From the NCBI GenBank assembly GCA_046263155.1, contig JBHELF010000160.1:3038-67037 (forward strand): a stretch of 64,000 nt of DNA. The letters run 5' to 3'. The notes under the pieces are model-generated. The model did no database searches, was not told where the DNA came from, and saw nothing but the letters and a program-made list of their open reading frames with translations. This stretch comes from DATADF01 sp046263155. Lineage in GTDB: Bacteria > Actinomycetota > CADDZG01 > WHSQ01. Positions 50,400 through 59,538 of this stretch are shown here, one piece after another. Each line of letters starts with the position of its first letter. The first letter of the stretch is position 1. A program made the translations under genes and the position numbers.

Positions 50400-51536
50400 G
50401 TGATCGAGATCGCGCGCTGGATTGCCTTTATCGCGGGTGTCCTTGTGGTGGTGGGCACCGCCGGAAGCGTGGTGCGCTTCCTGGTGGTTCCCCGAGGCCT
50501 GACCTCCAAGGTGCCGGTGGTCGTCGCACGGACGATCAGGCGCGTCTTCTCCTTTCTCGCCAACCGGGTGGATACCTATGAGGCCAAGGATCGAGTCCTC
50601 GCCATTCAGGCCCCCGTAGTACTGCTGTCCCAGCTACTCGTCTTTCTGACCCTCTTCCTCCTGGGTTACGCGTTGATCTTGCTGCGAGTTGTGAATCTCA
50701 GCCCCGGGCAATCCCTGCTGGAGGCGGGATCGTCGATCTTCACGTTGGGATTTGCAGGTACGCACTCGGTGGGCGCCACAATCGTCCACTTCATGGCGGC
50801 GGGGACCGGACTGGTCCTAATAGCGCTACAGATCGGATATCTGCCGACGCTTTACGCGGCCTTCAATCGCCGCGAGACGTTGGTCACGATGCTTCAGAGC
50901 CGGGCCGGCGCCCCGGCATGGGGGCCGGAGATCCTTGCCCGACACACGATCGGAAACATGCTCGACGGGTTGCGCGGTTTATACGCCGATTGGGAGAGGT
51001 GGGCGGCCGACGTAGCCGAGAGCCACACGAACTATCCCGCGCTCATCTTCTTTAGATCTCCACATCCGTTGCGATCGTGGGTGATCGCGCTGCTTGCGGT
51101 CATGGATTCCGCAGCGATATGCCTCGCGATGTCTCCCAGCATCGCGGGTACTCAGGCACGCCTCTGCCTACGGATGGGCTTTCTTTGTCTTCGAAATATC
51201 GCGGACTTCTTGCGGATCCCTTACGACCCGGATCCCTTTCCAGACGATCCCATCGCGCTTACGTTCGAGGAGTTCCGAGGAGGGCTTCACCGGATGTCCG
51301 AGCTCGACTTCCCCATGGAACGAACCGCGGAGGAGGCTTGGCCCCATTTCAAGGGCTGGAGAGTCAACTACGAGGCTCTCGCGTACACGCTCGCGGATCT
51401 CATCGTCGCTCCACCCGGACCGTGGTCGGGGCCGCGACGGCACCTGCCGGATTTTGAGATCGTCCCGCAGCGACCGGCCGATCGACGGCCGGGCGATCGC
51501 AAGGAAGAAATGCCGAAAGGATTGGTCGGGCACTAG
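50400..51536 (+). CDS. Ion-channel-like membrane protein
   Basis: A protein of 378 residues. GTG start. The N-terminal third has three or four helices with IFTLGFAGTHS in a pore-loop position, similar to the TVGYG filter of Ion_trans_2 potassium channels but degenerate. Residues 160-378 form a large cytoplasmic domain rich in Trp and Pro. The protein probably forms a channel or related membrane protein; ion selectivity is not predictable from the altered filter. Confidence 0.75.
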   Translation: MIEIARWIAFIAGVLVVVGTAGSVVRFLVVPRGLTSKVPVVVARTIRRVFSFLANRVDTYEAKDRVLAIQAPVVLLSQLLVFLTLFLLGYALILLRVVNLSPGQSLLEAGSSIFTLGFAGTHSVGATIVHFMAAGTGLVLIALQIGYLPTLYAAFNRRETLVTMLQSRAGAPAWGPEILARHTIGNMLDGLRGLYADWERWAADVAESHTNYPALIFFRSPHPLRSWVIALLAVMDSAAICLAMSPSIAGTQARLCLRMGFLCLRNIADFLRIPYDPDPFPDDPIALTFEEFRGGLHRMSELDFPMERTAEEAWPHFKGWRVNYEALAYTLADLIVAPPGPWSGPRRHLPDFEIVPQRPADRRPGDRKEEMPKGLVGH

Positions 51537-51676
51537 CCGAATGTCTTCCGTACAGAACGAGAGGAGGCCCGATCCGCCAGCTCACCCGACTTCTGCCGCT
51601 GCTGCTCCTGGTTCCTTATACGGCTACTGCTATTCCCGCAAGAGCGTCCACGGCCGCTGCCGCGCAGGGGCCACGC

Positions 51677-53071
51677 GTGATCCGTGACGTGGAGGCCGGG
51701 ATTCATGAGCTCAAGACCCGCCCACCTCAGCAACCCGACACCACGACTGAGCCCTCGATAGCGGTTAATCCCGAGAACCCTCTGAATGCCGTCGCCCTCT
51801 ACCAGGCCGGACGGGTGGATGCAGGCTGCGCGCAGGTAAACGGATACGCGACAACCTTCGACGGAGGCAAGACGTGGAGTTATGGCCCTCTTCCCAAACT
51901 GACCCAGGCTGTCGGCGGAACATCGCCCCTGGCCTCCGATCCCGTAGTCGCATTCGGGCCGGACAACGTCGTGTACGCAAACTCACTCATGTGCGACCCG
52001 GGGGGAAACAATCTTGCGTTCAGCGTCTCTACCAACGGAGGAAGGACCTGGGGCGATCCGATTTACGTTCCCCGCGAGCGCACCTTCCCGATGGACGACA
52101 AGAATTGGTTCATCGTCGACAACTCAGATGCTCCGGGTCACCACAAGGGGCGCATCTATCTCGTCTGGGACCAGGTTGCGCCTGTGGTTGCGATGTACTC
52201 CGACGACCAGGCTCAGACATGGCATGGGCCGTTCGTCATTTATCCGGGGCAGGGGATAGGCACGATCCCTCTGATTACGCCTGCCGGAGATCTTGCCGTC
52301 GTCTTTACGACGCTCGCCTCTCCGGTGCCGCCCCTCTATCGCGAGCCGGGCGCGTATGACTCCGAGACAATTACGACTGCAGGAAAGATGGTCGTCTCGG
52401 TCGCTCCGCGCGCCGGCTCATTGCCCACAGGCGGCCCACTAGTGTTCACTCCGCCTAGTACCGTGGACGCATACCGCGGCACCGACGTGCGAATGCACCG
52501 CGCCTCCGAGGATCTGCCGTCGGCGGCGATCGATCCCAAGTCCGGCCGCATCTACGTTGCCTGGAGCGATAACCGCTTCCGCGACGATCTCGTGAACGAC
52601 ATCGTGATAACGCATTCGGACGACTTGGGAATCACGTGGTCCGGGGTCAGGAACGTGAATCCAGGAAAACCAGACGACTTCGTCGAGCATTTCACCCCCG
52701 CGATCGAAGTCGGAACCGACGGCATCCTTCGTCTGTCCTATCGAACCCAGAAACAAGCTGAGGATGTCGTCCGATTCAGTCCGTATGTGGATACGGTCTA
52801 TCAGCAGTCTCGAGATGATGGGGAGACCTGGACCAAGCCGCTCAAGGTGAACATCAACGTGCGCACGGACGTTCGCTTCGCGACCTTCTCGCGGAACAGC
52901 GCGTTCTTGGGGGACTACAGCCAGATCGCGGTCACGGGATCGTGGGCCTACATCGTCCGGTGTGAGGCCTTCCGACTGTCTCCGAAGGAGAGGGCGACTT
53001 TTCCCCCACGCGTACACCATACGCGTGCATGGGTTGCCATCGTGGACGCGGACGGAAACGGCAAGATCTGA
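51677..53071 (+). CDS. Secreted protein with BNR/sialidase-like repeats; true start probably upstream
   Basis: A protein of 464 residues from GTG 51677. The repeats have the Asp-box pattern of sialidase-like propellers (STNGGRTWGDPI, YSDDQAQTWHGPF, HSDDLGITWSGV, RDDGETWTKPL). The reading frame continues upstream to about 51542, and the sequence just before 51677 is a typical signal peptide (LLPLLLLVPYTATAIPA). No ATG, GTG or TTG precedes it in frame; AGGAGG at 51562-51567 sits four bases before an ATC at 51572. The exported protein may therefore begin at a rare start codon. Sialidase activity is not certain. Confidence 0.8.
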   Translation: MIRDVEAGIHELKTRPPQQPDTTTEPSIAVNPENPLNAVALYQAGRVDAGCAQVNGYATTFDGGKTWSYGPLPKLTQAVGGTSPLASDPVVAFGPDNVVYANSLMCDPGGNNLAFSVSTNGGRTWGDPIYVPRERTFPMDDKNWFIVDNSDAPGHHKGRIYLVWDQVAPVVAMYSDDQAQTWHGPFVIYPGQGIGTIPLITPAGDLAVVFTTLASPVPPLYREPGAYDSETITTAGKMVVSVAPRAGSLPTGGPLVFTPPSTVDAYRGTDVRMHRASEDLPSAAIDPKSGRIYVAWSDNRFRDDLVNDIVITHSDDLGITWSGVRNVNPGKPDDFVEHFTPAIEVGTDGILRLSYRTQKQAEDVVRFSPYVDTVYQQSRDDGETWTKPLKVNINVRTDVRFATFSRNSAFLGDYSQIAVTGSWAYIVRCEAFRLSPKERATFPPRVHHTRAWVAIVDADGNGKI

Positions 53072-53493
53072 GCAGCGGGTCCTGCGCGTCGCTTGATGAG
53101 CTTCCAGCGACGGTTCGCGGCCTTATCGACGAGGCGCGCCGCGCCGTGATGGCAACCATTGCCGCGGACGGAACGCCGCATGCAATTCCCATTACGTACG
53201 CGCTCCGGGATGGCGCGTTCATCACCCCGATAGACCACAAGCCGAAAAAGGGCTTCAAGCTCGCACGCGTCCGCAACATTGAAAGGGATGGCCGAGTAAC
53301 AATGCTTATCGACCGCTGGGACGAGGATTGGACGCGGCTGGTCTGGGTCATGGTGAAGGGGCGTGCGCATGTCGAGCCCGGACCGGTTGTGCCTGCGGAG
53401 CTGATCGCTCGTCACGAGCAATACCGAGACCTCATGGAGGATGCACTGATCGTCATTGAGCCGTCGCGGATCCTGTGGTGGAGCTGGACTTAG
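53029..53493 (+). CDS. Pyridoxamine 5'-phosphate oxidase family (F420/FMN split-barrel) protein
   Basis: A protein of 154 residues resembling the Rv0121-like PPOX branch (TIGR03668 type): MATIAADGTPHAIPITYAL, DHKPKKGFKLARVRNI, DEDWTRLVWVMVKGRA. The ATG at 53029 overlaps the previous gene by 43 bases; it is the only usable start that keeps the first beta-strand. The protein likely binds F420 or FMN and reduces an unknown substrate. The next gene starts 19 bases before its stop. Confidence 0.82.
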   Translation: MGCHRGRGRKRQDLSSGSCASLDELPATVRGLIDEARRAVMATIAADGTPHAIPITYALRDGAFITPIDHKPKKGFKLARVRNIERDGRVTMLIDRWDEDWTRLVWVMVKGRAHVEPGPVVPAELIARHEQYRDLMEDALIVIEPSRILWWSWT

Positions 53494-54248
53494 AGGTCGC
53501 GCTGGAGCGCGTCCTCGAGAACGGAGACGAGTGGCAATCGTGGCGCGGGCTGGCCCTCGCCGCGCGGCTCGAAAAGACGGAGGGACCGGAGGCCTCGCCG
53601 CCGACTCATCCCGACCAGGACGAGTCAGGAGGGATACGGGGGCCCGGTGGACGCCCCTCGCCGGGCGCTACCGGCGAGGGGCTGTGTCATCTGAAGTTCA
53701 TCGGGCTCGGCGGTAGCGAGACGGCGAACCGGGCCGCCGTGTGGCTGTCGTCGGCGCGCACCCCCGCGATGGCCTGGCTCGACTCGCCCGACGACGTGCC
53801 CGGAGATCTGGATACGCCCGCGGCGGGTCGGGTGTGGGCGACGGCATCTGCCGCGTGCGGCCTGCTCGCGGTAGGCCGCGACGCAGGGCCGCGCGCCATC
53901 GATCTGCTGCGCGGGGAAGCCGACATGGAGGGGCGTTTTACCGGCGGCGCCTACACCAGCTTCGCCGCCGCCGGCGCCTATTGGCTTGCCGAAGGTCCTC
54001 AAACCGAAATGGCCGAGTGGGCCCTTCGCTGGGCTCGCGCATCCGCCGAGGACTGGTGGGGCGTGGAGGAGCGGGCCTCGGCTCTCACGTTCTGGGCCGC
54101 GGCGGGCATCCCCGCCGAACATCCCACCGTGGAACGGTTCATCGAGGAGATGCTGACGGATGCCCCCGAGCCGCGGGGCTGGCCCGATCTCGAGATCACC
54201 TTGCTCGTTCTCGAACTCGGCAGTCACTTCGGGGCCTATTCGGCCTAA
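53475..54248 (+). CDS. Protein of unknown function, helical repeat type
   Basis: A protein of 257 residues from GTG 53475, rich in Ala, Trp and Gly. Helices of about 20-25 residues recur (TAAGRVWATASAACGLLAVG type, AAAGAYWLAEGPQTEMAEWALRWA type), so a solenoid fold is likely. It has no signal peptide and no catalytic motif. I do not recognise the family. It overlaps the preceding gene by 19 bases and precedes the repair genes. Confidence 0.6.
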   Translation: MVELDLEVALERVLENGDEWQSWRGLALAARLEKTEGPEASPPTHPDQDESGGIRGPGGRPSPGATGEGLCHLKFIGLGGSETANRAAVWLSSARTPAMAWLDSPDDVPGDLDTPAAGRVWATASAACGLLAVGRDAGPRAIDLLRGEADMEGRFTGGAYTSFAAAGAYWLAEGPQTEMAEWALRWARASAEDWWGVEERASALTFWAAAGIPAEHPTVERFIEEMLTDAPEPRGWPDLEITLLVLELGSHFGAYSA

Positions 54249-54273
54249 CTGGTGAAGCTCTTATAGTGGTTAT

Positions 54274-55185
54274 GTGACGAGCCGACTGCGTCTCACGCTC
54301 AAGGGGGCCGGTCGCGAGCCCGTCGATCTGTGGCGCACCATCGTTTCGCACGGAGTCGCGTCCTTGCCGCCGATGCTTGTCGATGAGGAGCAGCGCCTGC
54401 TTGAGGTCACCCTTCGAGTGGGTCGGGCTGCCAGGACGATGCGGGTGCGGGAACAAGGCGGTGGCGCCTCGATTGAGGTGGTGGGTTCTGCGCCCTCCGA
54501 CCGCATGCGCAGCGATATTCGGCGGGCCATCGCGCACATATTGCGGCTCGACGAGGACCTGTCGGACTTTTACGCCGCCGCCGCGCGCGATCCGGACCTC
54601 CGATGGGTCACAGGAGGCGCGGGCAGGATGGCTCGCTCCGCGACGGTCTTTGAAGAAGTAGTGAAGACAATCTGCACGACAAATTGCACGTGGTCGGCAA
54701 CCGAACGCATGGTCGGTGCGATCGTCGAGCACCTCGGGGTGCGCGCACCGGGCGCTGCTTCGTCGGGGCCTTACGGCAGGGCCTTCCCCGACCCCGTGAC
54801 GATGGCCTCTGCGGGCGAACGCTTCTATAAGGAGGTGGCGCGCGCCGGGTATCGAGGGGCCTACTTAATTGCGCTCGCTGGCTCGGTGGCACGAGAGGAA
54901 CTCGATTTGGAGGAGCTTGCGGAGCCGGATCTCGCAGAGGACGAGGTCAAAACGCGGCTTCTCGCGCTGCCGGGAGTTGGGCCCTACGCGGCGGCCCACA
55001 TCATGATGATGCTCGGTCGTTACTCGTCTCTGATTCTTGACTCGTGGACGCGCCCGAAGTTCGCTCGGCTGAACGGCCGCAAGTCCGTCACCGATGCGGC
55101 CATCCTCAGGCGATTCAGGCCCTACGGACGCTATGCGGGCCTCGCCTTCTGGCTCTTTCTCACCCGCGACTGGGTCGAGGAATAG
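54274..55185 (+). CDS. HhH-GPD superfamily DNA glycosylase (AlkA/OGG-like)
   Basis: A protein of 303 residues. The helix-hairpin-helix LLALPGVGPYAAAHIMMMLG is followed by LILDSWTRPKF with the catalytic-type aspartate. It lacks the Cys4 iron-sulfur cluster of Nth/MutY. The N-terminal region has an AlkA-like beta layer. It probably removes damaged bases (alkylated or oxidised). The next gene is the uracil-DNA-glycosylase-related UdgX, so this is a repair pair. Confidence 0.88.
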   Translation: MTSRLRLTLKGAGREPVDLWRTIVSHGVASLPPMLVDEEQRLLEVTLRVGRAARTMRVREQGGGASIEVVGSAPSDRMRSDIRRAIAHILRLDEDLSDFYAAAARDPDLRWVTGGAGRMARSATVFEEVVKTICTTNCTWSATERMVGAIVEHLGVRAPGAASSGPYGRAFPDPVTMASAGERFYKEVARAGYRGAYLIALAGSVAREELDLEELAEPDLAEDEVKTRLLALPGVGPYAAAHIMMMLGRYSSLILDSWTRPKFARLNGRKSVTDAAILRRFRPYGRYAGLAFWLFLTRDWVEE

Positions 55186-55246
55186 CTATTCACGATCGCC
55201 CCCATCTGGCGGGGTAGAGGGCAGGCGGCCTGGGTACGTGAGTGGC

Positions 55247-55885
55247 ATGCCGGTGCAAGCGCCCGAGGAGACTGCTGCGGTCTTCATCCCCGACAAGCCG
55301 ACGTTGTCGAACCTCCGGGAGGCGGCTGCGGGATGCACGGCCTGCGATCTCTACAAGCTCGGAACCCAAACTGTCTTCGGTGAGGGCCTCAAGCAGGCGG
55401 ACGTGATGTTCGTCGGCGAGCAACCCGGAGATAAAGAGGACCTCGCCGGCAAGCCCTTCGTCGGACCTGCCGGCAAGTTGCTCGACAAGGCGCTGGACAC
55501 CGTCGGGATCGATCGCAGGAATGTGTACGTAACTAATGTGGTGAAACATTTCAAATGGGAGCCGCGCGGCAAACGGCGGATTCACAAGAAACCGAACGCG
55601 TCGGAGGTCGCCGCTTGCCGGCCGTGGCTCGAAGCCGAACTCGGCCAGGTGCGACCGCGCGTCGTGGTCGCGCTCGGCGCGACCGCCGCTCAGGCGCTCC
55701 TGGGGTCGAAGTTCAAACTCACCCAGAACCGGGGTCGATTCGTGGAGTCGGACATCGCCGAGTTGGTGACGGCAACGGTGCACCCGTCGTCAATTCTGCG
55801 AGCTCCAGACGAGACCGCGCGCAGCGAGGCGTTCGGCGGCCTTGTCGAAGATCTGCGCGTCGTCGCGCGCGCGATGGCGGCTTAG
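55247..55885 (+). CDS. udgX: UdgX-type uracil-DNA-binding glycosylase
   Basis: A protein of 212 residues of the family IV/UDG superfamily. Motif A is GEQPGDKEDLAGKPFVGPAG. Residues 109-113 are KRRIH, the loop insertion that marks UdgX; in the mycobacterial enzyme the histidine forms a covalent bond with the uracil site, so His113 should do the same. Family IV normally has four cysteines for an iron-sulfur cluster; here C30 and C33 (CTAC) and a cysteine in AACRPWL remain, while the usual KCRPP position is KHFKW. ATG 55247 is used; a GTG nine bases upstream is possible. Confidence 0.92.
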   Translation: MPVQAPEETAAVFIPDKPTLSNLREAAAGCTACDLYKLGTQTVFGEGLKQADVMFVGEQPGDKEDLAGKPFVGPAGKLLDKALDTVGIDRRNVYVTNVVKHFKWEPRGKRRIHKKPNASEVAACRPWLEAELGQVRPRVVVALGATAAQALLGSKFKLTQNRGRFVESDIAELVTATVHPSSILRAPDETARSEAFGGLVEDLRVVARAMAA

Positions 55886-55895
55886 GAAAGTAGTC

Positions 55896-57173
55896 ATGAG
55901 GGTGAGGCCGCTTAGCCGGGCGGTTGCCCTTTTCCTTCTTGCTGGAAGCCTCGCTGCCGTGGGCCCGGTTCGTGCCCAGGTCGGGTGTTCGTGGCCGTTT
56001 CTCTTAGACGACGAGCGTCTGAACTTCGCCTTTCCAGACGACTCCTCTACTTATTGGATGACGCGCTTCGTATCTCTGCCGCAGAGCCGCCTCGTGATCA
56101 AGGGTTTCTATCCGAGGGCGCGCTACTTCTCATTTCATGTTTACGACGAGGCCGGTCGGCCGATCGATGCCCTGGCGGACATTGAAATCCGACCCGATCG
56201 CGGCAGTGACAATCCATTTGTCGCACCCGGTGGTGGCGGCTCAAAAAATTCCTATACCGCGTTCGTTGTTTTCACCGGGAAGCCGGAGAAAAGAGAACAC
56301 AACACGATCTACGCAGGAGCGATGGAAGGAGATCTTCCCAATCCGAGTGGGTTCCTGATCTATCGAGTTTATGTAAGTGATGACCCCGACGACCCGGCGG
56401 GAGAGGTTCCTCTTCCCAGCGTGACGTTTGAAGCCGGGGCCGGAACAACCCCACTCGAGTTCGGCCAGTGCGAGCCACTCCCCCCGTCAGACGAAGGAAG
56501 CATCAACGAGTTGATTCGGGAAGCGGACTTCCCGGATGTGATCCCGCGCGTCTTTCCATTTCCGGGGACCAGCGAGGAGCCGCGCTTCCGCCGCTTCTAC
56601 GGACCGGACCGCGAGATCCGTGAACGATTTCCTTCGAACCCGGTGATCGACGCGCTGCCGTACGTGAACAGCGGTTTTTACGCGAATCTCCACATCGCAT
56701 ATTTGTACGTGCGCATCTCGCGCGATTGGGGTGACGTGTTTGTCTTTCGGGCGAAGGCCCCGACTTTTCCCGACTCGCGCGCCGGCGACTCCGTCGTTGC
56801 ACGCCGTGACGTGCGTTACTTCTCGATTTGCCAGAACGAGCTCGCGACTCAACGGGTGGTCGCGTGTCTACCGGACCACAAGATGGTGATCGACGACGGT
56901 TATTTCACATTCGTCATCTCCGATCCCGGAGACCGCCCGGCCAATGCCGTCGCCGCTGAGGGCGTCAACTGGCTCCCCTGGGGCGGGGCCTATTACGACG
57001 GGGTGGTCATCTACCGACACATGCTCCCGGATCCCGGGTTCCGTGCCGCGATCCAGAACGTCCCCGAAGGCACGTCGCCCGAGAAGGTCCTCGGCGACTA
57101 CTTTCCGCGCGCGGCCTACTGTGAGCGTCAGACCTTCGAGGAGGGCGGCGCGAGGGCCTGCGGGCTGGGCTGA
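55896..57173 (+). CDS. Secreted protein, function unknown
   Basis: A protein of 425 residues from ATG 55896 (GGAAAG upstream). A signal peptide (AVALFLLAGSLAAVGPV) is followed by a large beta-rich domain. Notable segments are YPRARYFSFHVYDEAG, DALADIEIRPDRGSDNPF and GGAYYDGVVIYRHMLPDPGF. Four or more cysteines could form disulfides. I recognise no family. Confidence 0.75.
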   Translation: MRVRPLSRAVALFLLAGSLAAVGPVRAQVGCSWPFLLDDERLNFAFPDDSSTYWMTRFVSLPQSRLVIKGFYPRARYFSFHVYDEAGRPIDALADIEIRPDRGSDNPFVAPGGGGSKNSYTAFVVFTGKPEKREHNTIYAGAMEGDLPNPSGFLIYRVYVSDDPDDPAGEVPLPSVTFEAGAGTTPLEFGQCEPLPPSDEGSINELIREADFPDVIPRVFPFPGTSEEPRFRRFYGPDREIRERFPSNPVIDALPYVNSGFYANLHIAYLYVRISRDWGDVFVFRAKAPTFPDSRAGDSVVARRDVRYFSICQNELATQRVVACLPDHKMVIDDGYFTFVISDPGDRPANAVAAEGVNWLPWGGAYYDGVVIYRHMLPDPGFRAAIQNVPEGTSPEKVLGDYFPRAAYCERQTFEEGGARACGLG

Positions 57174-57305
57174 GCAAGCTCTGCCTAGTCCCGCGGTAAC
57201 CCTTCGGAGGGGGCCGTTACAAGAAAAAGGGTTCATTTCTTCCCGCCCAAGGCGACCGATTTGAGCTCGCGAAGGCTCTGACCTGCCCTTTTTCCGGCTG
57301 AATGC

Positions 57306-57325
57306 ACCCATTTGGGTCTTTTTTT
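57306..57325 (+). terminator. Short rho-independent terminator
   Basis: ACCC (57306-57309) pairs with GGGT (57314-57317) across a four-base loop, followed by C and seven T residues (57319-57325). The stem is short but the T-tract is unusually good for this genome. Confidence 0.5.
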
Positions 57326-57348
57326 ACACCCTCAGGGCCAAAAATTCG

Positions 57349-57377
57349 TTGCCACAGGAACCTCAACTGTTTACATT
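57349..57377 (+). promoter_or_regulatory. Sigma-70-type promoter
   Basis: TTGCCA (57349-57354) and TACATT (57372-57377) are separated by exactly 17 bases, the optimal sigma-70 spacing. The region is A/T-rich within GC-rich DNA. Transcription would start near 57384 and leave a leader of about 145 bases. Confidence 0.6.
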
Positions 57378-57462
57378 TTGAGCCGATAACAGAACGGAAC
57401 GTAGCGGTCAATCGGGGCATCTAGGCCATGCCGCCCGCCCAAAGCGGTGCGAAAACCCACTA

Positions 57463-57488
57463 GACGCAACCGGACCTCTCGTTGCGTC
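57463..57488 (+). promoter_or_regulatory. Leader hairpin upstream of the surface-protein gene
   Basis: GACGCAAC (57463-57470) pairs perfectly with GTTGCGTC (57481-57488) over a ten-base loop. A second pairing, CTCTCG (57476-57481) with CGAGAG (57511-57516), uses the loop and one base of the right arm, so the two are mutually exclusive and the second lies close to the ribosome site. This could be an attenuator-like control. Confidence 0.4.
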
Positions 57489-57529
57489 GTTATATGGAAG
57501 CGGTGAGTAACCGAGAGAAGGAGAGCTCT

Positions 57530-58819
57530 ATGCGGAAAGTATTTGTAGTACTGATGTTGGCGGCGCTCCTCGCCGCTTTGGTTCTTCCCGTTCCTGCCCA
57601 CGGAGCGTTGTCGTCCACGTTCGCCCTCGCGGGCGAGGCGCGCGCCCTCGAGGTAGCGATCGGGCAGACGGGTGTGTCGCTCGGCGCAGCGATGGCAAGG
57701 GCGGATTCGACCCCTAGCGCCTCTGGTGTTGCGGCGGGTCTGTGTGAGCTACTGGGCACGCAGGCGAACCCCGACAGTCTGCCTTGCAACGAGCAGACGA
57801 AGATCGCGACGGCCTACCCCGGCCCAAGCGAGCTGCTTCAGGCGTGTGCCGGACCGGCGCTGCCGGCTCCGCTCAGCACGCTGATCAAGCTCGAGCTGGC
57901 GTGCGGTTCCTCGCAGTCGGGTCTGACGAACGGCCTTCCCTTCACGACCAACGAGGGCAAAGTCGCGGATCTGGCAGTGAAGCTCGACCTCACGGGTCTC
58001 GTGCCGGCCGTCGAGGACGTAAAAGAGACTGTCATCGACCAGCTGCAGGACATCCTCGACATCGTTCCGGTCGAGCCTGTGAAGAACGCGGTCAACAACC
58101 TGCTCGAGGTCCTCGACGAGGGCCAGGCCGGCCGCATTCAGCTCGGCCCCGCCACGTCGAACGTCACGAGCCCGGACGCGAACACGCTGCAGGTCGAGTC
58201 GACCGCCGCAGGCGCTCGCATCGGTCTGCTCGGTATCCCCGACCTCAACGGACAGGGTCTGCCGATTCCCGGCACCGCGGACTCGCTCCAGGACGGAATC
58301 ATCATCATCGACATCGCCTCTTCAAAGGCGAGCGCATCGATCAACACGGCCACCGCGGTGGCCGACGCGGCAGCCTCTCCTTCGCTTATCAAGGTGAGGG
58401 TGCGGGACATCACGAGCCTGACCCCCAGCTACGTCGAGCTCGACGTTGCGCCGGGGCAGAGCGTGACCATCCTGCAGGGCACGCCGCTCGAGTCGACCAT
58501 CTCTGCTGCATCGTCGACGACTGACATTCAGGAGCACTCCGCGAGCTCGGCTGCCGACGCTGTCGGTCTGCACTTGCTCAAGGGTGTCAACGGCGGAATC
58601 AAGCTGTCGCTTGCCCGCACAACCGCCGCCGCGAACGTGGCAGCTCTTCGTCAGCCGGCTCCTCCGGCCCCTCAGGGTCCGGTGGCCGCGCCTCCGAAGC
58701 TGAAGCCACCGCTTCCGGTGACCGGTGGTACCGATTACACGCTTCCCGCCATCATGCTCCTGGCCTCGGCCGGTGCCCTCTACGTCCTGCGGCGTCGTTT
58801 CGCCTCGGTGGGTCGTTAG
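57530..58819 (+). CDS. Sortase-anchored surface protein (LPVTG)
   Basis: A protein of 429 residues from ATG 57530 (AAGGAG upstream). A signal peptide is followed by a long Ala/Ser/Val-rich domain with helical segments such as VEDVKETVIDQLQDILDIV and a beta-rich second half. The C-terminus has the cell-wall sorting signal LPVTG (residues 395-399), a hydrophobic helix (YTLPAIMLLASAGALYVL) and an Arg-rich tail. The sortase gene follows by 55 bases, so this is very likely its substrate. The N-terminal family is not recognised. Confidence 0.88.
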   Translation: MRKVFVVLMLAALLAALVLPVPAHGALSSTFALAGEARALEVAIGQTGVSLGAAMARADSTPSASGVAAGLCELLGTQANPDSLPCNEQTKIATAYPGPSELLQACAGPALPAPLSTLIKLELACGSSQSGLTNGLPFTTNEGKVADLAVKLDLTGLVPAVEDVKETVIDQLQDILDIVPVEPVKNAVNNLLEVLDEGQAGRIQLGPATSNVTSPDANTLQVESTAAGARIGLLGIPDLNGQGLPIPGTADSLQDGIIIIDIASSKASASINTATAVADAAASPSLIKVRVRDITSLTPSYVELDVAPGQSVTILQGTPLESTISAASSTTDIQEHSASSAADAVGLHLLKGVNGGIKLSLARTTAAANVAALRQPAPPAPQGPVAAPPKLKPPLPVTGGTDYTLPAIMLLASAGALYVLRRRFASVGR

Positions 58820-58874
58820 GTCACAGGTAGAGACAGGGAGCGAGCGGAACACATAAGGAAATAGGTAGCCGTAA

Positions 58875-59528
58875 ATGAAGTTGAAGCGACCTTCACTCAA
58901 GGTGAAGCGACCTTCGCCAGTCGCCATCCGACGGGGCCTCACGGCCCTGTCGGTGGTCATGGCCCTGACCGGAGTGGGTTTCATCGGATACCCCTTCGCG
59001 ACGGACCTGTGGGCTGCACGGATCCAGAGTCGTCTGGTCCAGCAGCTGGCCGGCGGGGCGGCCGCCTACCGTCTTCAGACGATCGAGATCGGCGACGCGC
59101 TGACGAAACTCGAGATCCCCAGGCTCGGCGTGGACACGATCGTCGTGGAGGGTGCAACGCAAGCGGCCCTCTATGCAGGTGCCGGTCACTATCCTGAGAC
59201 GCCGTTGCCCGGCGAGGTCGGAAATGTGGCCATCGCCGGGCACCGGACAACCTTCGGAAAGCCGTTTGCCCGTATGGACGAGCTCGTGCCCGGTGACAAG
59301 GTGGTCCTTACAACCCCACTGGCACGGCATGTTTACGAGATCGATACACGGCCCTGGGTAGTCGATGCTTTCGACTGGAGCCCGGTCGAGAACTACCCGC
59401 TGGGTGGCTCGTTCCTAACGCTCACGTCGTGTCACCCCGAAGGGAGCGCCACCCAGCGCATCGTGGTGCGGGCCCATCTCGTGGAGTCGAGCGATGTGGC
59501 TCTCGCCAGCATGATCGACAACTCTTAG
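58875..59528 (+). CDS. Sortase (class E-like)
   Basis: A protein of 217 residues. A basic N-terminus and one membrane helix (GLTALSVVMALTGVGFIGY) precede the catalytic domain. The triad is intact: His123 in AIAGHRTTFG, Cys186 in LTLTSCHPEGS and Arg195 in TQRIVV. The LTLTSC form is typical of class E enzymes of actinobacteria. It should cleave the LPVTG signal of the protein encoded just upstream. Confidence 0.92.
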   Translation: MKLKRPSLKVKRPSPVAIRRGLTALSVVMALTGVGFIGYPFATDLWAARIQSRLVQQLAGGAAAYRLQTIEIGDALTKLEIPRLGVDTIVVEGATQAALYAGAGHYPETPLPGEVGNVAIAGHRTTFGKPFARMDELVPGDKVVLTTPLARHVYEIDTRPWVVDAFDWSPVENYPLGGSFLTLTSCHPEGSATQRIVVRAHLVESSDVALASMIDNS

Positions 59529-59538
59529 GAAGAAGGAA

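Larger units (their letters stand above)
57174..57529 (+). promoter_or_regulatory. Leader region of the surface-protein operon
   Basis: This 356-base gap holds no gene. It contains a terminator for the upstream gene (57306-57325), a candidate promoter (57349-57377) and about 150 bases of 5' leader with hairpins, including one at 57463-57488, before the start at 57530. I see no match to a known riboswitch. Confidence 0.6.

Noticed and set aside
57384..57529. c-di-GMP-I (GEMM) riboswitch in the surface-operon leader
   Set aside because: Fragments such as GACGCAA and a late CGGTGAGTAACCG resemble the consensus, but the conserved GGCAAACC element and tetraloop-receptor layout are missing, and GACGCAAC is fully used by a local hairpin.
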